The notes under the pieces were generated by a model. That model was not told the DNA's origin. It worked only from the letters and a program-made list of their open reading frames with translations, and made no database searches. From Perkinsus olseni (lineage: Eukaryota > Perkinsozoa > Perkinsida > Perkinsidae): a DNA stretch of 64,000 bases. Made by a program: the position numbers and the translations under genes. Of this stretch, positions 46,409 through 58,153 are shown one piece after another. Positions within the stretch are counted from its first letter, which is position 1, and each line of letters begins with the position of its first letter. The stretch is taken from the NCBI GenBank assembly GCA_013115135.1, contig JABANP010000079.1:62001-126000 (forward strand), written 5' to 3'.

Positions 46409-47747
46409 ATGCTAACAGTAGTGCAAGGAAAAGAGAAGCATAACTTCACCCTAGACGACCACACTCGGGTATCCGACGTTAAAGCGCAGCTCGAACCTAT
46501 TACCGGCGTACCAGTAAGTCACTTCGGAAATGGAACAAGATCGAACGAAGCTGAGAGCAGGCGAAAGGGCAACGACTTTTGGTGAAGGGAAAGGAGCGAG
46601 ATGATTCCGTCGTCCTCTCGTCTATCGGTGTTAAGGCGGGCTCGAAGGTCATGCTGCTGTTCACGAAGGAGTACCAGGTGGTAACGAAGTGGTACGTAGT
46701 GTGGTCGTTACGATAATTTCAGGCAAGAGCGTTTTCAAGACCAGCTGTTTCGAACAAGGACTCCACTGATACAGGTAGCTTGCTATCGTGAACTTGCGTT
46801 CGATGGTGTTGAGGAGGTTTTTCAGAGGGTTCTGGTGGGCCTCTGGCGGAGCAGCACACGATACCGGCCATCGTGGAGATCACCGTGGGGAGGCGAGGGT
46901 GACTCGGTAAGAGTGTTAGATGTTACGCTGGTGACCGCTCCTTCTCAGCCCTATGCTGTGTTGATGATTAAAAGCGGGTCGAAGGAGCATGCTGGGCGAT
47001 ACCATGTTAAGTGCATGAACGGGAACGTTACAATGCGGGACGTGAAGGAGGCTATTGGCCGGACCACGAGTAGGACTCCAGCGACGGCTGGGAGGATTTG
47101 GTCTCCGATCAGGTGTCAAACCACAGTATATGCGGTTACTTGCTAAAGGGCGACAGGTATGTTACTGAATCGCCGCTTTCGAGTGTATCCGAAGTCGACG
47201 CAGGTGCCTGACGAGAGCACCATTGAAGAGGTCGCTGGTCCCCAGAGCACTCTGGAGATGCTCGATGCTGTTCAAGTACGGCTACCACATGCAGGTAACA
47301 GGACTGCTTCCGCGTCACACCCCGTTTAACCCCCTCATGAAGGTTGAGGGCTCGGTATGGCTGAAGCAGAGGCAGGATGAGATGAGCAGCCTCAAGGCGA
47401 AGTTGGACCGCATGGAGAACTCGTTGAACCACAGAGGAGGGGATCTTGCTGAATTCTTGGTAACGTCTTCTTGCCTCAAGGACGCTCGACGGCGCCCGGC
47501 GGGCTCAGAATATTCCTGCCATCCTTATCAGATGCAATTGACGAAAGTTGGGGAGGTCGTGGGGAGCTATCTGGAGTCCGTGGACCATGTACCGCCAGGC
47601 TCCAGCTGCCTGATGGGTCACGAGCTATCCTAATGCTAGGTAACAGTGAACGAGTCCTTGCTGCCCGAGATGAAGCGGTTGAAGGAAGATTTACTGGCTG
47701 CAGATGAGAAGGTTAAAGAGCTCAATAGTCGTGTGCCATTAATATGA
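46409..47747 (+). CDS. Ubiquitin-like-domain protein (probably two UBL domains) with C-terminal coiled coil
   Basis: ATG 46409 (MLTVVQGKEKHNFTLDD). Exon 1 ends ITGVP|GTAAGT and exon 2 (near 46560-46676) continues AKGQRLLVKGKERDDSVVLS and GSKVMLLFTKEYQ in phase. Together they make a complete ubiquitin-like fold of the BAG/USP14 type (xxGVPxxxQRLLVKGKxRDD). A second, weaker copy follows: VLMIKSGSKEHAGRYHVK, VTMRDVKEAIGRT and PQYMRLLAKGRQ (near 46955-47150). Then DESTIEEVAGPQSTLEMLDA, VWLKQRQDEMSSLKAKLDRM, and a charged helix ending EKVKELNSRVPLI before the TGA at 47745. Ub-like domains of this sort dock to proteasome or chaperone partners; the specific role is unknown. Several inner exon borders are approximate. 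Confidence 0.65.
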
Positions 47748-48089
47748 TTCCGAGTTTACGACTTGAGTTTGGTGTCTTTGTAACGGTTAGCACACAAAGG
47801 ACCATTGCCCGTATACGATCATGCTGACCACAACGCAACCAAAGGAGTAACTTTAACAGAAGTCTATCTCGGAACGAGGTGCAGCTTGGGCCCGCAGGTT
47901 AACAAAAAGTCAGAGTCGTTAAGACAGGGTCGTGACACTGGCCACGTTGGCTGAGCCACGCTTCCAGATATCGTCATCATGCGGAACTAACGATAACAAA
48001 TGAAGGCTGCGAGCGGCAAGGGTTGTTTGAAAGACAGAAGACCGTTGACAATAACACAGCGCATCCACCGTCGCTAGTGTTGAGGGCGA
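47748..48089. other. Intergenic, convergent 3' ends
   Basis: About 340 bp between the stops of the UBL gene (+) and the small secreted protein gene (-). Nothing recognised. Confidence 0.5.
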
Positions 48090-48519
48090 TCACATAGGAA
48101 GATACGTCTGAGCCTTATTGCATCTGGTGAGGAGGTAGTTCGTACCACCGATAGTCATATTCAGCTTATCACCCTCGTCAATGTGCCTCATGGCGGCGAA
48201 CTCATCCATAGTGAAGTAAAAACCATCCAGTTTACGATAGAGAACGTAAGGCTGTATCTGGCCTGTGCACCAGTGATAGTAGTATCTCGACAACCCTCAA
48301 CGCGCGCTTCTCCCTCCAGTGGGTTTCAATCCACCGCTTGTTCCATTGACGGTAATCGAGATGGGTGCTGTTCCAGAAGAGTACCTCATGGCTGACCTTC
48401 AATTTGGTAAACCATGAGCCGTGAGTAGCCTGGACACAGTACATCCTAGGGAAGGTTTGTAGGAGCCCGATAGCTGCAGTAGTGATCGTGAACAGGAAGA
48501 CGAGAATACGGGGCAGCAT
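48090..48519 (-). CDS. Small secreted or membrane-anchored protein (one frameshift)
   Basis: ATG 48519 is the only ATG in frame. The N terminus MLPRILVFLFTITTAAIGLL is a good signal peptide or anchor. The mature part is rich in aromatic residues: HGSWFTKLKVSHEVLFWNST, LDYRQWNKRWIETHWREKRA, then RYYYHWCTGQIQPYVLYRKL, GFYFTMDEFAAMRHIDEGDK and a stop at 48090. One extra base near 48285 links the two frames. No family recognised. Length about 140 aa. Confidence 0.55.
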
Positions 48520-48601
48520 GAGGAGGAAGAATCGCGGGAGAAACGGACTGGGAGAGGTGCGGGAATGGTCGCGAGACAACGAGCACTCGCCCTGCTGGCG
48601 C

Positions 48602-49201
48602 TACCACCATCTAGCGGCTGGGTTTGCAAAGCACGTTTGGCCGCCGGCTCTCACGTCGCATTCGGACAGTCCAGAGCGTGACGCCGCAGCGGGATCGTGT
48701 GACGCCGGTGCCCCGTCCACTTCGTACGTCGAAGTGCGTAAGGACGCCTCCCTACTAGGGAGGCGTTGGTACGCGGGTGTCGTTGATGGCTGTGAAGATC
48801 TCCTTCCTGAAAGCTTCGTGTGTAACCTCGCACCGTGTATGAATAAGTCCGAGCGGAGGATCAAATCAGCAATTAGGCGAGAACATGCTCGCTGTCTAGC
48901 TCCCTTGCGGAGGTCAGAGGCGTCCTGTACAGTAGTGTGCTTCCCACGACTCCGACTCTACCCTGGGCCGAGTACTCTGGAGTACCAATGCTCAGCGGTC
49001 CTGATGAAGGGTTCCTAGCCCTATGGCTACAATCAGGTGTGTGGTAAGAGAATGCTCTAGTCGTTGTTTCGATCACATCATGGAGCGTCGTGTGCCCCTC
49101 GAGAGGAGAGCTGCTGACCTGGACGCGTATCCCATCTACCATGGCTTCATCTCCGCCTCAACGGACAGCGGTGCACCGGGTGCAGTCCAAGACTTGGCAT
49201 A
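48602..49201 (+). CDS. Possible small + strand gene (weak)
   Basis: A + strand frame through 48700-49018 includes SYVEVRKDASLLGRRWYAGV and LLPESFVCNLAPCMNKSERR. A further frame from ATG 49080 gives MERRVPLERRAADLDAYPIY...ending AVQDLA and TAA at 49199-49201. They could be exons of one gene. No motif is recognised and the start is not fixed. Confidence 0.22.
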
Positions 49202-49418
49202 ACTCAAGGCCATCCCAGTGACGGAGAATCATTATAAACCATGAGTGAGCATGGAAACCGGGCTGAGCCCGTTGGACTATACAGTCAACTCCCTTTAGCC
49301 TGTGCATAGGGCTGCAGTCCCCTCGTTGATGAAGGGGACAGCACCGCAGGAGCTGTGGGGTCCCTTCGTCTCTCGGTAGCCTCACCGTCTGACCCATCCC
49401 CAGTATCTATTCCCCTGC

Positions 49419-52400
49419 CTAGCGCAAGAGTACGCGGAGCAACTCACCCGCTCTGGTCAAAAGGTAGATCCCTTCTCGGACTCTCTTGCGCCACTTCAGT
49501 GTCGGGTCCAACGGTACTCTGAAAAGGGCCACGGAAATGCCCACGGCAGCCGCCTGTGTGTCCCACCTGTACGAGGGCGCTGATAGACTGTAGTTAAGGC
49601 AGAGGAAGCCGAGGGCCTCCAGGGCCGGCAGCGACCAAATCCGCACTCTGAGATCCAATGCTCATAGGAGGAGAGAGACCGAATGGAGGATAGCACGCCG
49701 GCCAGAGGGGTACGAGGCCATGATCATGGGGACGAGCGGGCACGCGAGCTGGCCCTCACTTCCGATCGAGCGACACTGTCACTATCGCAACCTCTGAGTC
49801 CACGTCGAGCACTTCATCATCATCCGACAGCGGAAGGATCGAGATCTGGGTAATAGCGTCATCGTGTGCTTTACGACGAGCAATCAGAGGGAGAGGAGGA
49901 GGAGGAGACTGGCAGGCACCTGAGGAATTGAACATCCCGGAGACCATAAGCGCCTCGACCGGTGATGGCAATGTCGTTTAGGGCTGTGGCCGAACGACTT
50001 GCAGTGGAGAAAAGAGCAAGGCGAATGCCAAACAAGAATCTACTTCTTTGGGAAATCTTGTGATATCGAGCGTAAGGACGGCGTCCGCGAGTATGGCGTG
50101 AGAGAAGCCGGAGTTAGAGCAAACACGGAGGGAGGGAAATCTTGCTCGCAGGTAGCAGCCCCACAGGCAGGCCTCTCTAAGTTGGTCCCCGCCTTACCTT
50201 CGCGGGTGGAGACTCTCCTCTGTTGAGGCACACTAGTGAGCTCGAAGATGTCGTTGCAGAGGGGCCGCGCACACTCGGCAGCGTCCGAGCTTGGACCGCG
50301 CGCATCATCGGAAGCTTTGATTGGCGGCGCATGTAGATCATGTACGTGCAAGCCTCCATTCGCGTCACCTGGGATTTAAGAGAAGCGCCAGCACGGCCTC
50401 GAGGAACCGACCTCTGACGACCAACTGTTGGCCTCTGATGCTGATCGAGCTGACAAGCGGCTCAAGAATCAAGATCACTCAAGAAAGGGCGGTGCCTCAC
50501 AGCATTGCGGTGAGCGAGGCCGCCACCGAGTGCATGGTGGTAGGGTTGGTGCTGTTCCAGGCGTAGAGGCAGGACCAGCGCGAGGAGATAGGGGCACTGG
50601 CAGGGGAGGGTGGTGTATCACGCCCTCACTGCGGAAGGGGAGCTACCTCATGCCCCACAATGAAATGACGCCGGCCCGATCGGCAACAACGAGTAGGGGT
50701 GCAGCCGAGGTGGGCTGCGCCCACGACAAGGCCTACGACGCGGGGGCTGTGAAAGTGGGATTGAGGGAGGGTTGAAACACCCACCACCAAGGGGTGCTTG
50801 AACTGGGCCAGGCGACCAGCGCGCTTGAGTGCCACGAAGTCGTATCTTCAGAAGACGATTACAAGAGGGCGTTGGTTGTGAGGCCCGCACATGATGCAGA
50901 GGCCGTCCTCCCCACCGCTAGCTAGGAGGACTTCCTTGTGATCTGGCAGGGGGATGAGGATGGGGACGAAGCGACTATGTAGCCGTCTGCCTACTGCCAT
51001 CGATAGGTGGGGACATCGCGAGACATGTGACGCCTGAACCTTGGCAGTGCTGCCTGAACTCGGCCATGGTCGTTGGTGTAACCGTGGGCGGCACTGGGAA
51101 GTCCGATGTAGCAGCTAAGATACGGGGTGGGGTCCACCCATGCAGGCGACAGAGTAAGTCGTACATTGGGTAGATATCCTGATGTGGTGCACCCTCACAA
51201 CACCATCCCACCCCGCGGAGACCAGCCACTGGCCGTCGCCGAACTCCGGAGCCAGGATGTGGCTGACGTCTTTCTCGTGCGATTCGAAGCGAAGCAATAG
51301 GCTTCCACTGCGGACATCGTGTGCAATGACCTTGAAGGCAGCTAGTGGTGAGAGGCCTTGGTCGGAGCCGTCCCACCTGCCCTTTGGCGTTGCCGATATA
51401 AATACGTTTGTGGTTGGGGGATACGGCAGATGCCGTGACTTCAGAAGAGCTAATATCCTTCACAGTGCGCAAAGGTCTCCCTGATAGGAAATGAGAACTG
51501 GCTTCCACTGTTTCTAGAACTAGCACGCCAGTGCAGCCAAGTGTCTACAGTAACCCCCAGGTGGCATGATGGGAGCCTGACGTACCCGTTGCTGCTGACC
51601 AGAAACGTATATGTCGGCCGGACACTGTCATCAGGTTGCCCAGTTCGCGGCAGTATTCCACACTCGTAACCTGATGAAGCGAAGAGCCCCGCAGCCTCGG
51701 TCGGGGAAGCTTACTCCTAGTGTATCGGTGACGTCGGCCTTCTCAGCCACATTGGTCTTGTAGTTGTAAAACAACACCTGGCCGTTACTGGTGCCCGCGG
51801 CCAACCTCTGACAAGCACGAGTTGGAGGCCACTGATAGTGATGCATGTGATGCTACGGAGTATTTCGACATGTAGCAGATGGTGTTGAACTCCTGTAGTG
51901 CACCGCCTACTGAGGCACCTGAGGCTCACACCGACGACCCATCTCGCGCAGTACATTGAGCGCGGGAAAAACCCAGAGGAGTCTTTCCATTGAAGAGAAA
52001 TGGGATTATGTCCGAGGGCCGAGCGTAGACGAAGGGATACTCACCGCCGCGACCATGCGTGCCGGCCGTGGCTGGCGACGAGCCGCCGAAGGTCTGAACG
52101 CATCTGCAAAGGGCGGTGGGCCTCAGATTTCCATGAAGGCACTCATGCCAACCTGAAGTTTCGAACGTCCCAGAGCTTCATAACACCCCCGATGTCAGCC
52201 GTGATAACTTGCGGCGTGTCTCTGACAACCTCAAGGCCACACAAAGCTCTGTCATGTCCTGTTAGCCTGGAGATAGCAGAGAGGGGTGGTGAAAGAGGCA
52301 AAGCTGGGCATGACTCTTGCCTGAAGATCGGCTCTTTCTCGGCGTAAGGGTTCCAGACCAGAGCATGGTTCTCAAGTCCGGCAGTGAAGACGCAATGATA

Positions 52401-54823
52401 AGGATGGTCGTAGACGACCGAGTGGACCTCCTTTTTGTGGCCTGCCTTTGATTATGGCCACAAATCCCGGACGGACGGCATCGATGCCCAGGTGATGGAG
52501 TTACCTCGGAGAGCTCTCTTCGGCCTGAGGGTGCCGATGTCCCACATGAGGACGGTGCTGTCGGTACTGGCCGTCGCTAGCAAGTTCATGTCGCTTATTC
52601 TCTCCATCGTCGTTATTGCACCTTCACAAGATCCTCCCAGCTGAGTAGTTCAACGACACAACTCCATCTCTTGAATACTCAGCGGACGCACCCAGGATGG
52701 AAATAGCTCAAGCCTGGCGTCAGCGATTCAGCAAAGCTCCGATTTTCTGTAGCGCTCAAGTGGTCCGGTATCGAAATTCGCTGAGTAGATTCTGATAAAG
52801 ATTCATCCACTACGGTGTTGGTGCATTATTATCTGTGAGCTGTGTTAGCGCCGCTGCACCCGTAGGGGGTCTACATGTTGCCGGCTGTCACTCGCTACGC
52901 TATAGCTCTGATTTTGTCTGATATTGCTAGGTGATTATGTCACATAATGGCCGCACACCAGCGCGGTTGCGCCCAGGAGGGCCTCGAAAATCGAATAGCG
53001 TAGGGGGCCCCATTACTATAAGGAGCATACTGCGCTCTCTATCGCAGAGGGTCCCCCTAGGCGTTCCTCCTTGCGGGGCCCTGAAACTCTCTTCCAAAAG
53101 TTTCACCCTAGTCGCGGCCCATAATTTATGTGATTGGGATCATTCAAGTTTGAGGTGAACCGCTCCAATATTCATCTGGTTGTCGGGTTACTCGGGCGAG
53201 AGTGTGCAGGGATGCGTCACCTTCGTGGAATCCATTTCTCGTTGCACCGATCTTCCAAGCATTCAAGTCCCACTGATTGAGACTCCCGTCCATCCCTCCC
53301 GAGAACAGGACTGATCAGTGATATTCCGTCATTATTTGACACTTGGCGTGAGTTTTCAGCTGACGTACTTGTGTCGCGAAGGGATGAAGGTGATGGATCT
53401 TCCTCCAGACTAGTGTTGAACGGAAATAAGACCACTTGTATCTGTCGTCGGGCACGACAAATCAAGGGCATCCTGCTAGGAATAGCCCAGAGCAGCTGGG
53501 AAGCGAAGCTAAATAGACGGCCGCCATCGATGACACCAGCGCTGCGGCCTGGGTGGGCCCACATTATTCGACACAAGTCGGGATCGGAGTCTCCACTTGA
53601 TAGAGCTGGCTGTTGACGGCCTTCTAACGTCGACAGCGGACGTTCTATCGGTGCGTCCTTGCTCTAGCAGCTCCGCTCTCTGAATATTCACTTCTCGACA
53701 GAATCTATTCCGGGCAACCATCGAGTACGACTCACCGCGACACTCCAGAATGAAAGGGTTTTATCCGTGCCGGCAGAGACCAGCCCGGCTCCGAGCTCGC
53801 AGGCCGTGATGACGCTACCTCGGTGGCCCTGTAACTGCGACCGAAGGAATTTACCAGGCCTCCGAATCTGAGGTCCACCTCTGCGAGAAGTAGGCAAGTA
53901 TCCGGGTCATAGAGCTGTATGTTGCGGGATGCATGTGTGATACACAGCAGCGTGTCCGAGCGAGGGAGGTAGGAGATCTTCTCGACAGAGGTCTGGTCGG
54001 GTGTTTGATAATTTTTGGGCGCTCGAGCGAGAGGCTACACCAGTCCCTTTCTGTTGTATGAAGGAGCTACTCTGATGGTACGTCCGTAGGGCCTCGGTCT
54101 TGTCTGCCGCCTCTGAAAGGGTGATGATCTCGCACACAGAAGGACGACCCCACTCGAGGCGTAGTGTTGTTCCGCGTCTACCGTGGGCGGCGCCGATGAC
54201 ATCCTCATCTACCGACTCCAACTGTCCATCTTGTAGTAGATAGTTGCTGAGAAGGAGAGGGACTGCAGAGAGCTCGGCTGCCAGTGGAAGACGGGAAATC
54301 TCATTGCTGCGGCTTAACGGTGGAGGAATTTTAGTGAATCGGGAACACCAATTGCGCCCTGACTCCTACCTGAACAGCTCCCACGTGAGAGAGCCCGTGC
54401 TGTGAACGTCAATATTGTGGAACCTGAGTGGCCGACCTGTCTGCCTTCGTAGCTTAACTGATGCCCACAGTTGGACGGCAGCGCACGACAACTGCGCCAT
54501 CCAGAGTGGCACTGATGATTCTTCGGACACACCAAGTTCCATCAGGGTCTGAGAGACGAGTATAGGATTCGTCCGTGGCAGCGTTTGCAGCGGTGGACTT
54601 CCTGAGTGAGAGGCTCCAACTCTCGACCACTGTCAGGTCCCGAAGCACAGCATTGCACCACTTCCACAAACTGTGCTACGCACAAAGAGCCGTTGAGCTG
54701 GAAGGCTTTTTCTAATAACTCAAATCGGTCTACCATCAAAAGGGAGAGCACCTGGCGTGTGGAGCAACAGCCTGTCCGCGTACTGGTCGTGCTGTACCCC
54801 ACCTTCCGAGCTGGCTCCATCAT
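49419..54823 (-). CDS. Large WD40-repeat protein
   Basis: At least a dozen WD-type blades are visible across many small exons: RIISATLDGAVVV (54500), ITHASRNIQLYDPD (53930), GSVITACELGAGLVSAGTDK (53830), GMDGSLNQWDL (53280), DMNLLATASTDSTVLMWDIG (52590), HKKEVHSVVYDHPYHCVFTA (52420), IGGVMKLWDVRNF (52180), AAGTSNGQVLFYNYKTN (51790), SAGWDGVVRVHH (51210), LLASGGEDGLCIMCG (50920), AIVTVSLDRK (49780), DLRVRIWSLPALEALGF (49640). Enough for two beta-propellers. Near 54700 a helical segment FELLEKAFQLNGSLCVAQFV resembles a degenerate EF-hand, as in the WDR49/WDR64 group, but the Ca-binding loop is not clear. The stop is at 49419; the true start may lie upstream of 54823. Likely a scaffold; partner unknown. 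Confidence 0.68.
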
Positions 54824-55735
54824 TGAGGATACTAACGATTCCTCCTGCTTAGTGAGTTGATGGCCATGACTAGGCTCTTCCGAAGCCCGTCGGCAATCTC
54901 GAGAGGTTGGGGCTTTCTAAGAGTTCAACTTCCTCTGTACCGTGATAGGATGCGGTTGAAGCATGTCGGACACGCTCAATGGAGACAGCGTCGACACAAG
55001 GCGACGATCCTCTCAAGCAGGATGAGGGTTCACCTGTGGGCCCCCTGTAGCCGTAGCAGTGTCTGTGAATATATCCCAATTTGCCGCTTTCATGACGGGT
55101 GTGTATCCATGCTTGGATGGTGATAGTAACGCACGATGGCCGTCAACAGGCACCCCATTTGATAGAAGATCTGTGTCGTCAAGGCCTGCTCAGGCTTCTA
55201 CGCCAGTACCGCTTTCCTGGCGGTAGCCTTACTTAAAGTCAGCGCCGGATGCTTCTTGTGTCCTAGCTCGTCTTGATCGTTCTCGTCATTGGAAGGCATT
55301 AGAACGCACAACTGATAAGACCCCGGGCAGTGATGAGGACGGCCTCGAACAGAACAATTCACTTCCACAAATAAGGCAGTTTTGGCGATCTCAGAATGTC
55401 CCGGATTTCGGAGAGTTTCCGTTGAATCCGTTGCTGAGCATGAAGATTCGCGACGCCAGGATTGCACGACACGCGGACCAATGACGATGGGGCTAAGAAT
55501 CAATGGTAGTCGTCACTAAATCGCCGTATATGCTGCGTGTATCTCTCGAGCATTAGAGTTTCGTTGACATGTGCCACTTCAGCCACTGCTGAAAAGAGCG
55601 ATACCGCCGCTTCCGCCCACCAACGAGCTGACATAGCGCGGAGCAATACATCTCGTACACTGCCCGTCTAGCTTGATGACGAAGCTTTAGCAGTAGTAGT
55701 ATGATGAAAACAGTTTGGAGGTTTAGCTGCGCTCG
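54824..55735. other. Unassigned region
   Basis: May hold 5' exons of the WD40 gene (minus-strand frame 54870-55079). It also has a 33-codon ATG frame at 55198-55299 (-) starting MPSNDENDQDELGHKK. Neither can be confirmed. Confidence 0.35.
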
Positions 55736-55869
55736 ATGCCCTTGAAGACATCAAGGTGGCCAGCAGCCGATCGAGCCACACTGATGAAAGGAATCGCCGT
55801 CATTTTCAAAGCGATTGAGAAACTCGCGCAGGCTCACATGATTCAACTAGGTGTGAATGTTCGTCATTT

Positions 55870-55885
55870 GCCATCTTGGCTCAAG
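55870..55885 (+). other. Relict trans-spliced leader sequence
   Basis: GCCATCTTGGCTCAAG is identical to the 3' 16 nt of the perkinsid form of the dinoflagellate/Perkinsus 22-nt spliced leader (CCGTAGCCATYTTGGCTCAAG core, recalled from the literature). It ends exactly where an ATG begins. The preceding bases match the leader only partly. A genomic leader next to a coding start is the known mark of an mRNA copied back into the genome. Confidence 0.6.
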
Positions 55886-56062
55886 ATGCCGCGTATCCTG
55901 AAGACGTTCTCCTTAGTAGCGCTATTGCGGCTCTGTCCGATAGTCCGAGTGTATGCGGAAGAAGGAAACGAGCAAGACGGAATTTTACCGAATAGAATGG
56001 GAACGCGAGTGACGAAAGTACGAGACTTGAAGGAATTCGGTTCACGTAGTCGCACCGAATGA
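55886..56062 (+). CDS. Short secreted protein ORF, candidate processed retrogene
   Basis: Intronless 58-codon ORF directly following the relict leader. MPRILKTFSLVALLRLCPIV is a signal peptide with probable cleavage after VYA, followed by a short charged mature part (EEGNEQDGILPNRMGTRVTK...) and TGA. The frame is also open upstream to 55736, but the leader position favours ATG 55886. No family recognised. It could be a truncated copy, since the body is very short. Confidence 0.45.
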   Translation: MPRILKTFSLVALLRLCPIVRVYAEEGNEQDGILPNRMGTRVTKVRDLKEFGSRSRTE

Positions 56063-56509
56063 GTGAATCAGCATCGGAAGTGGCGATGCCAGGCGATGAG
56101 AGCCAAGCAACGATCCACTTAGAGAGGGCGTAGCATATACTTCGGGACAGACGGACACGTCCGTTCGGACATCCTTACCAAAACTGGACGAACCCAAGAC
56201 ACACTTTCGAGAATAACGAAAAAGCCCGACTGAAGGCTAGAATGGGTTGTCTTGGTATAGCCACTTGCGAAAACAGACAAAATATCGCATTTATCGCATC
56301 TTCACTTGTTGAAGGCTTGACTGATGGGTACATAGGACTCTTATGGACGCTCTTATGATAAGAGCGGATCGTTGCGAGCCACAGGCTTCACAGCCTTGGG
56401 CAACAGGTGAAGCATATACAGAAATAACACAGAAACCAGGCTTCGTGAATGAATGGGCAGCTTACTGCCCCGCTGATTCGCTCGAGGACACGAGGGTGTG
56501 AATGGCCCT
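56063..56509. other. Intergenic, nothing recognised
   Basis: About 450 bp between the + strand retrogene candidate and the 3' end of secreted-module gene A. Confidence 0.5.
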
Positions 56510-57142
56510 TCAGGCGTAGAAAAGACTCCACAACGTTACAGTGAAGGATCCAAACCCCCTAGATGTCAGTTTGATGACGTTATCATCCGGATCATACTCC
56601 AGGACAGGTCCTGAGAAGAAAGCGTCACTCCTGGTGAAACACAATGCCTGGTCTTACTCATGTTGGTGTATGCTTCGGGTAGTAAGCTTTCATCGCTGAT
56701 GCGCAGCTCGTGACCAACCATCTCGTAAGGAACATCTTCAACGATCAACGTCCTCATCCCCGAGATATCGAAGACCCTATACAGGAAGCCGATAACTCAG
56801 GCAACATCGGAATATACCAGCAAGCATGCATTACAGACTCTCCAGAACAGGAGTATTCCTCATGAAGGTTGCATGGATAGAAATCTTGTGTCCGGCAAAG
56901 TCAAAACGGCCTTGGTAATGATTGAAGGGGAGCGAAGCTGAACGGACCAACAAGTACAAGTCAGAGTGACAGGGGCCCTATCTGAGTCGGTCGTGGAGGA
57001 CCAGATAGAGCAGGAATAGCACTACTTGGCTCGGCTGTTGGCTGACCAGTGCAACTGCAAACGACGAGGTCGTTCATACATCGGTAGCAAATTGTTGCAC
57101 TTACAAGCCCAAGTAGAAGAGTATCAGCAGCTGACGAAACAT
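56510..57142 (-). CDS. Secreted A-B-C module protein, gene A (one module)
   Basis: Five exons with consistent phases. Exon 1 from ATG 57142 is a signal peptide (MFRQLLILFYLGF) ending GGCTT|GTAAGT. Exon 2 is a 29-nt microexon (CTGQPTAEP). Exon 3 is module A: SLPFNHYQGRFDFAGHKISI, HATFMRNTPVLESL. Exon 4 is module B: VEDVPYEMVGHELRISDESL and LPEAYTNM. Exon 5 is module C: VLEYDPDDNVIKLTSRGFGS, ending in TLWSLFYA and a stop at 56510. About 127 aa and intact. The family is not known to me. Same exon phases and microexon length as the genes at 59877 and 62328. The short beta-rich modules suggest an extracellular binding protein, but that is inference. Confidence 0.7.
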
Positions 57143-57889
57143 GATGATGATGACTTGTAGTGAATGTCAAAGTCGAATGTGTGTGAATGTGACGAGTTGT
57201 AGTGAGGGAGCATGTAATGCGTTTATAGCTTTTGTTGGGGAGTTCGGCGGCGCGCGCGTGTCCTACACGAGAGCGGCAGCTTGCCGCCGGCAAGTCGATA
57301 CTCAGATCGGATGCAAGAGTCTTCTGCCGGACAGCCTACTAGCGGGAGTTTACCGAAGAGCATTTCTGCTGAGCATAACCTCTGGGGTGAAGCGAAAGCC
57401 GCTTATCCTCGCGAACCGGAAGTGCACACGGGCTCGGATTCTCATGCGTATAGGACAGTCTCCGCAGGAAACGCAAGTGCAACACCGAGAGTGCCCTGGG
57501 ACATGTCGCCGGATGTGGAAACATCATACCCCTCCCCTACACTGGCCTTCCCAATGCCTGATCATGAGGCACTGGGCGTAAATGGTGGGATCAGAAATAA
57601 TGCCCGGATCGTCGACATCCTACATGGTGCACGATGCATCCAATTCTGCATTGTGGCAGAGGATATCTCGACAGGATACGGGACAAACTCACGATCTCGT
57701 CGGAAAATTTCTCGGTACTTCAATGCAGCACACTGGAGTGCACCGCTATACCGTTACTCGGAGTCGTTGCGGAGGGTTTGCTCTATGCCAGTTTTAGCTT
57801 GGCGGGCTCCCCGTTGTCGACTAATTTGCGGGAACGGTGAACTCCGAACAAAACAGTCAACGGCCACGAGTGAGGTAATGGCTGTATCC
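57143..57889. other. Intergenic; long + frame without support
   Basis: A 277-codon + strand open frame crosses 57281-58114 but begins at TTG, shows no motif, and overlaps a better minus-strand ORF at its end. Treated as non-coding. Confidence 0.4.
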
Positions 57890-58153
57890 TCAGAAGACAG
57901 CGGACCACGGGGAGCCGTCGGCGGACCCTCTTCCATGCATCACACCTGGCAGAATAGACGACAGGCTCAAGTGCACTGCGGCACTCCGGAGGGCGGGGCG
58001 GTGATGGTGATGCTGAGTACGATGAGAACCATGATTGTAGCGATGACTATGATGAGGACGGTGGTGGTGTTGGTTGTGATGATCGTGCAACTGGTCGTGG
58101 TGGATCGAACTTGAGAAGCCTTTCAGATTAACAGCGTCTTGTGGGTTAACCAT
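57890..58153 (-). CDS. His-rich ORF (88 codons), possibly the last exon of a larger gene
   Basis: ATG 58153 (MVNPQDAVNLKGFSSS) to TGA 57890. About 17 His fall in 40 residues, e.g. HHDQLHDHHNQHHHRPHHSH. Such tracts bind Zn, Ni or Cu. Upstream frames up to about 58484 also look protein-like (GGRWAAGSGIFDSPEGYDPS), so the gene may start further right. No family recognised. Confidence 0.35.
   Translation of the reverse strand: MVNPQDAVNLKGFSSSIHHDQLHDHHNQHHHRPHHSHRYNHGSHRTQHHHHRPALRSAAVHLSLSSILPGVMHGRGSADGSPWSAVF

Noticed and set aside
48482..49018. 178-codon + ORF as a firm gene
   Set aside because: Non-ATG start, no motif; its first part is antisense to the small secreted protein's signal peptide. 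Kept only as a weak feature.
56930..57020. Frameshift in secreted gene A before module A
   Set aside because: A 93-nt GT-AG intron after the 29-nt microexon fits, with the same phase as in genes B and C.
57281..58114. 277-codon + strand ORF
   Set aside because: Starts at TTG, shows no domain, and ends in a Val/Met run that is simply the complement of the His-rich minus-strand tract.
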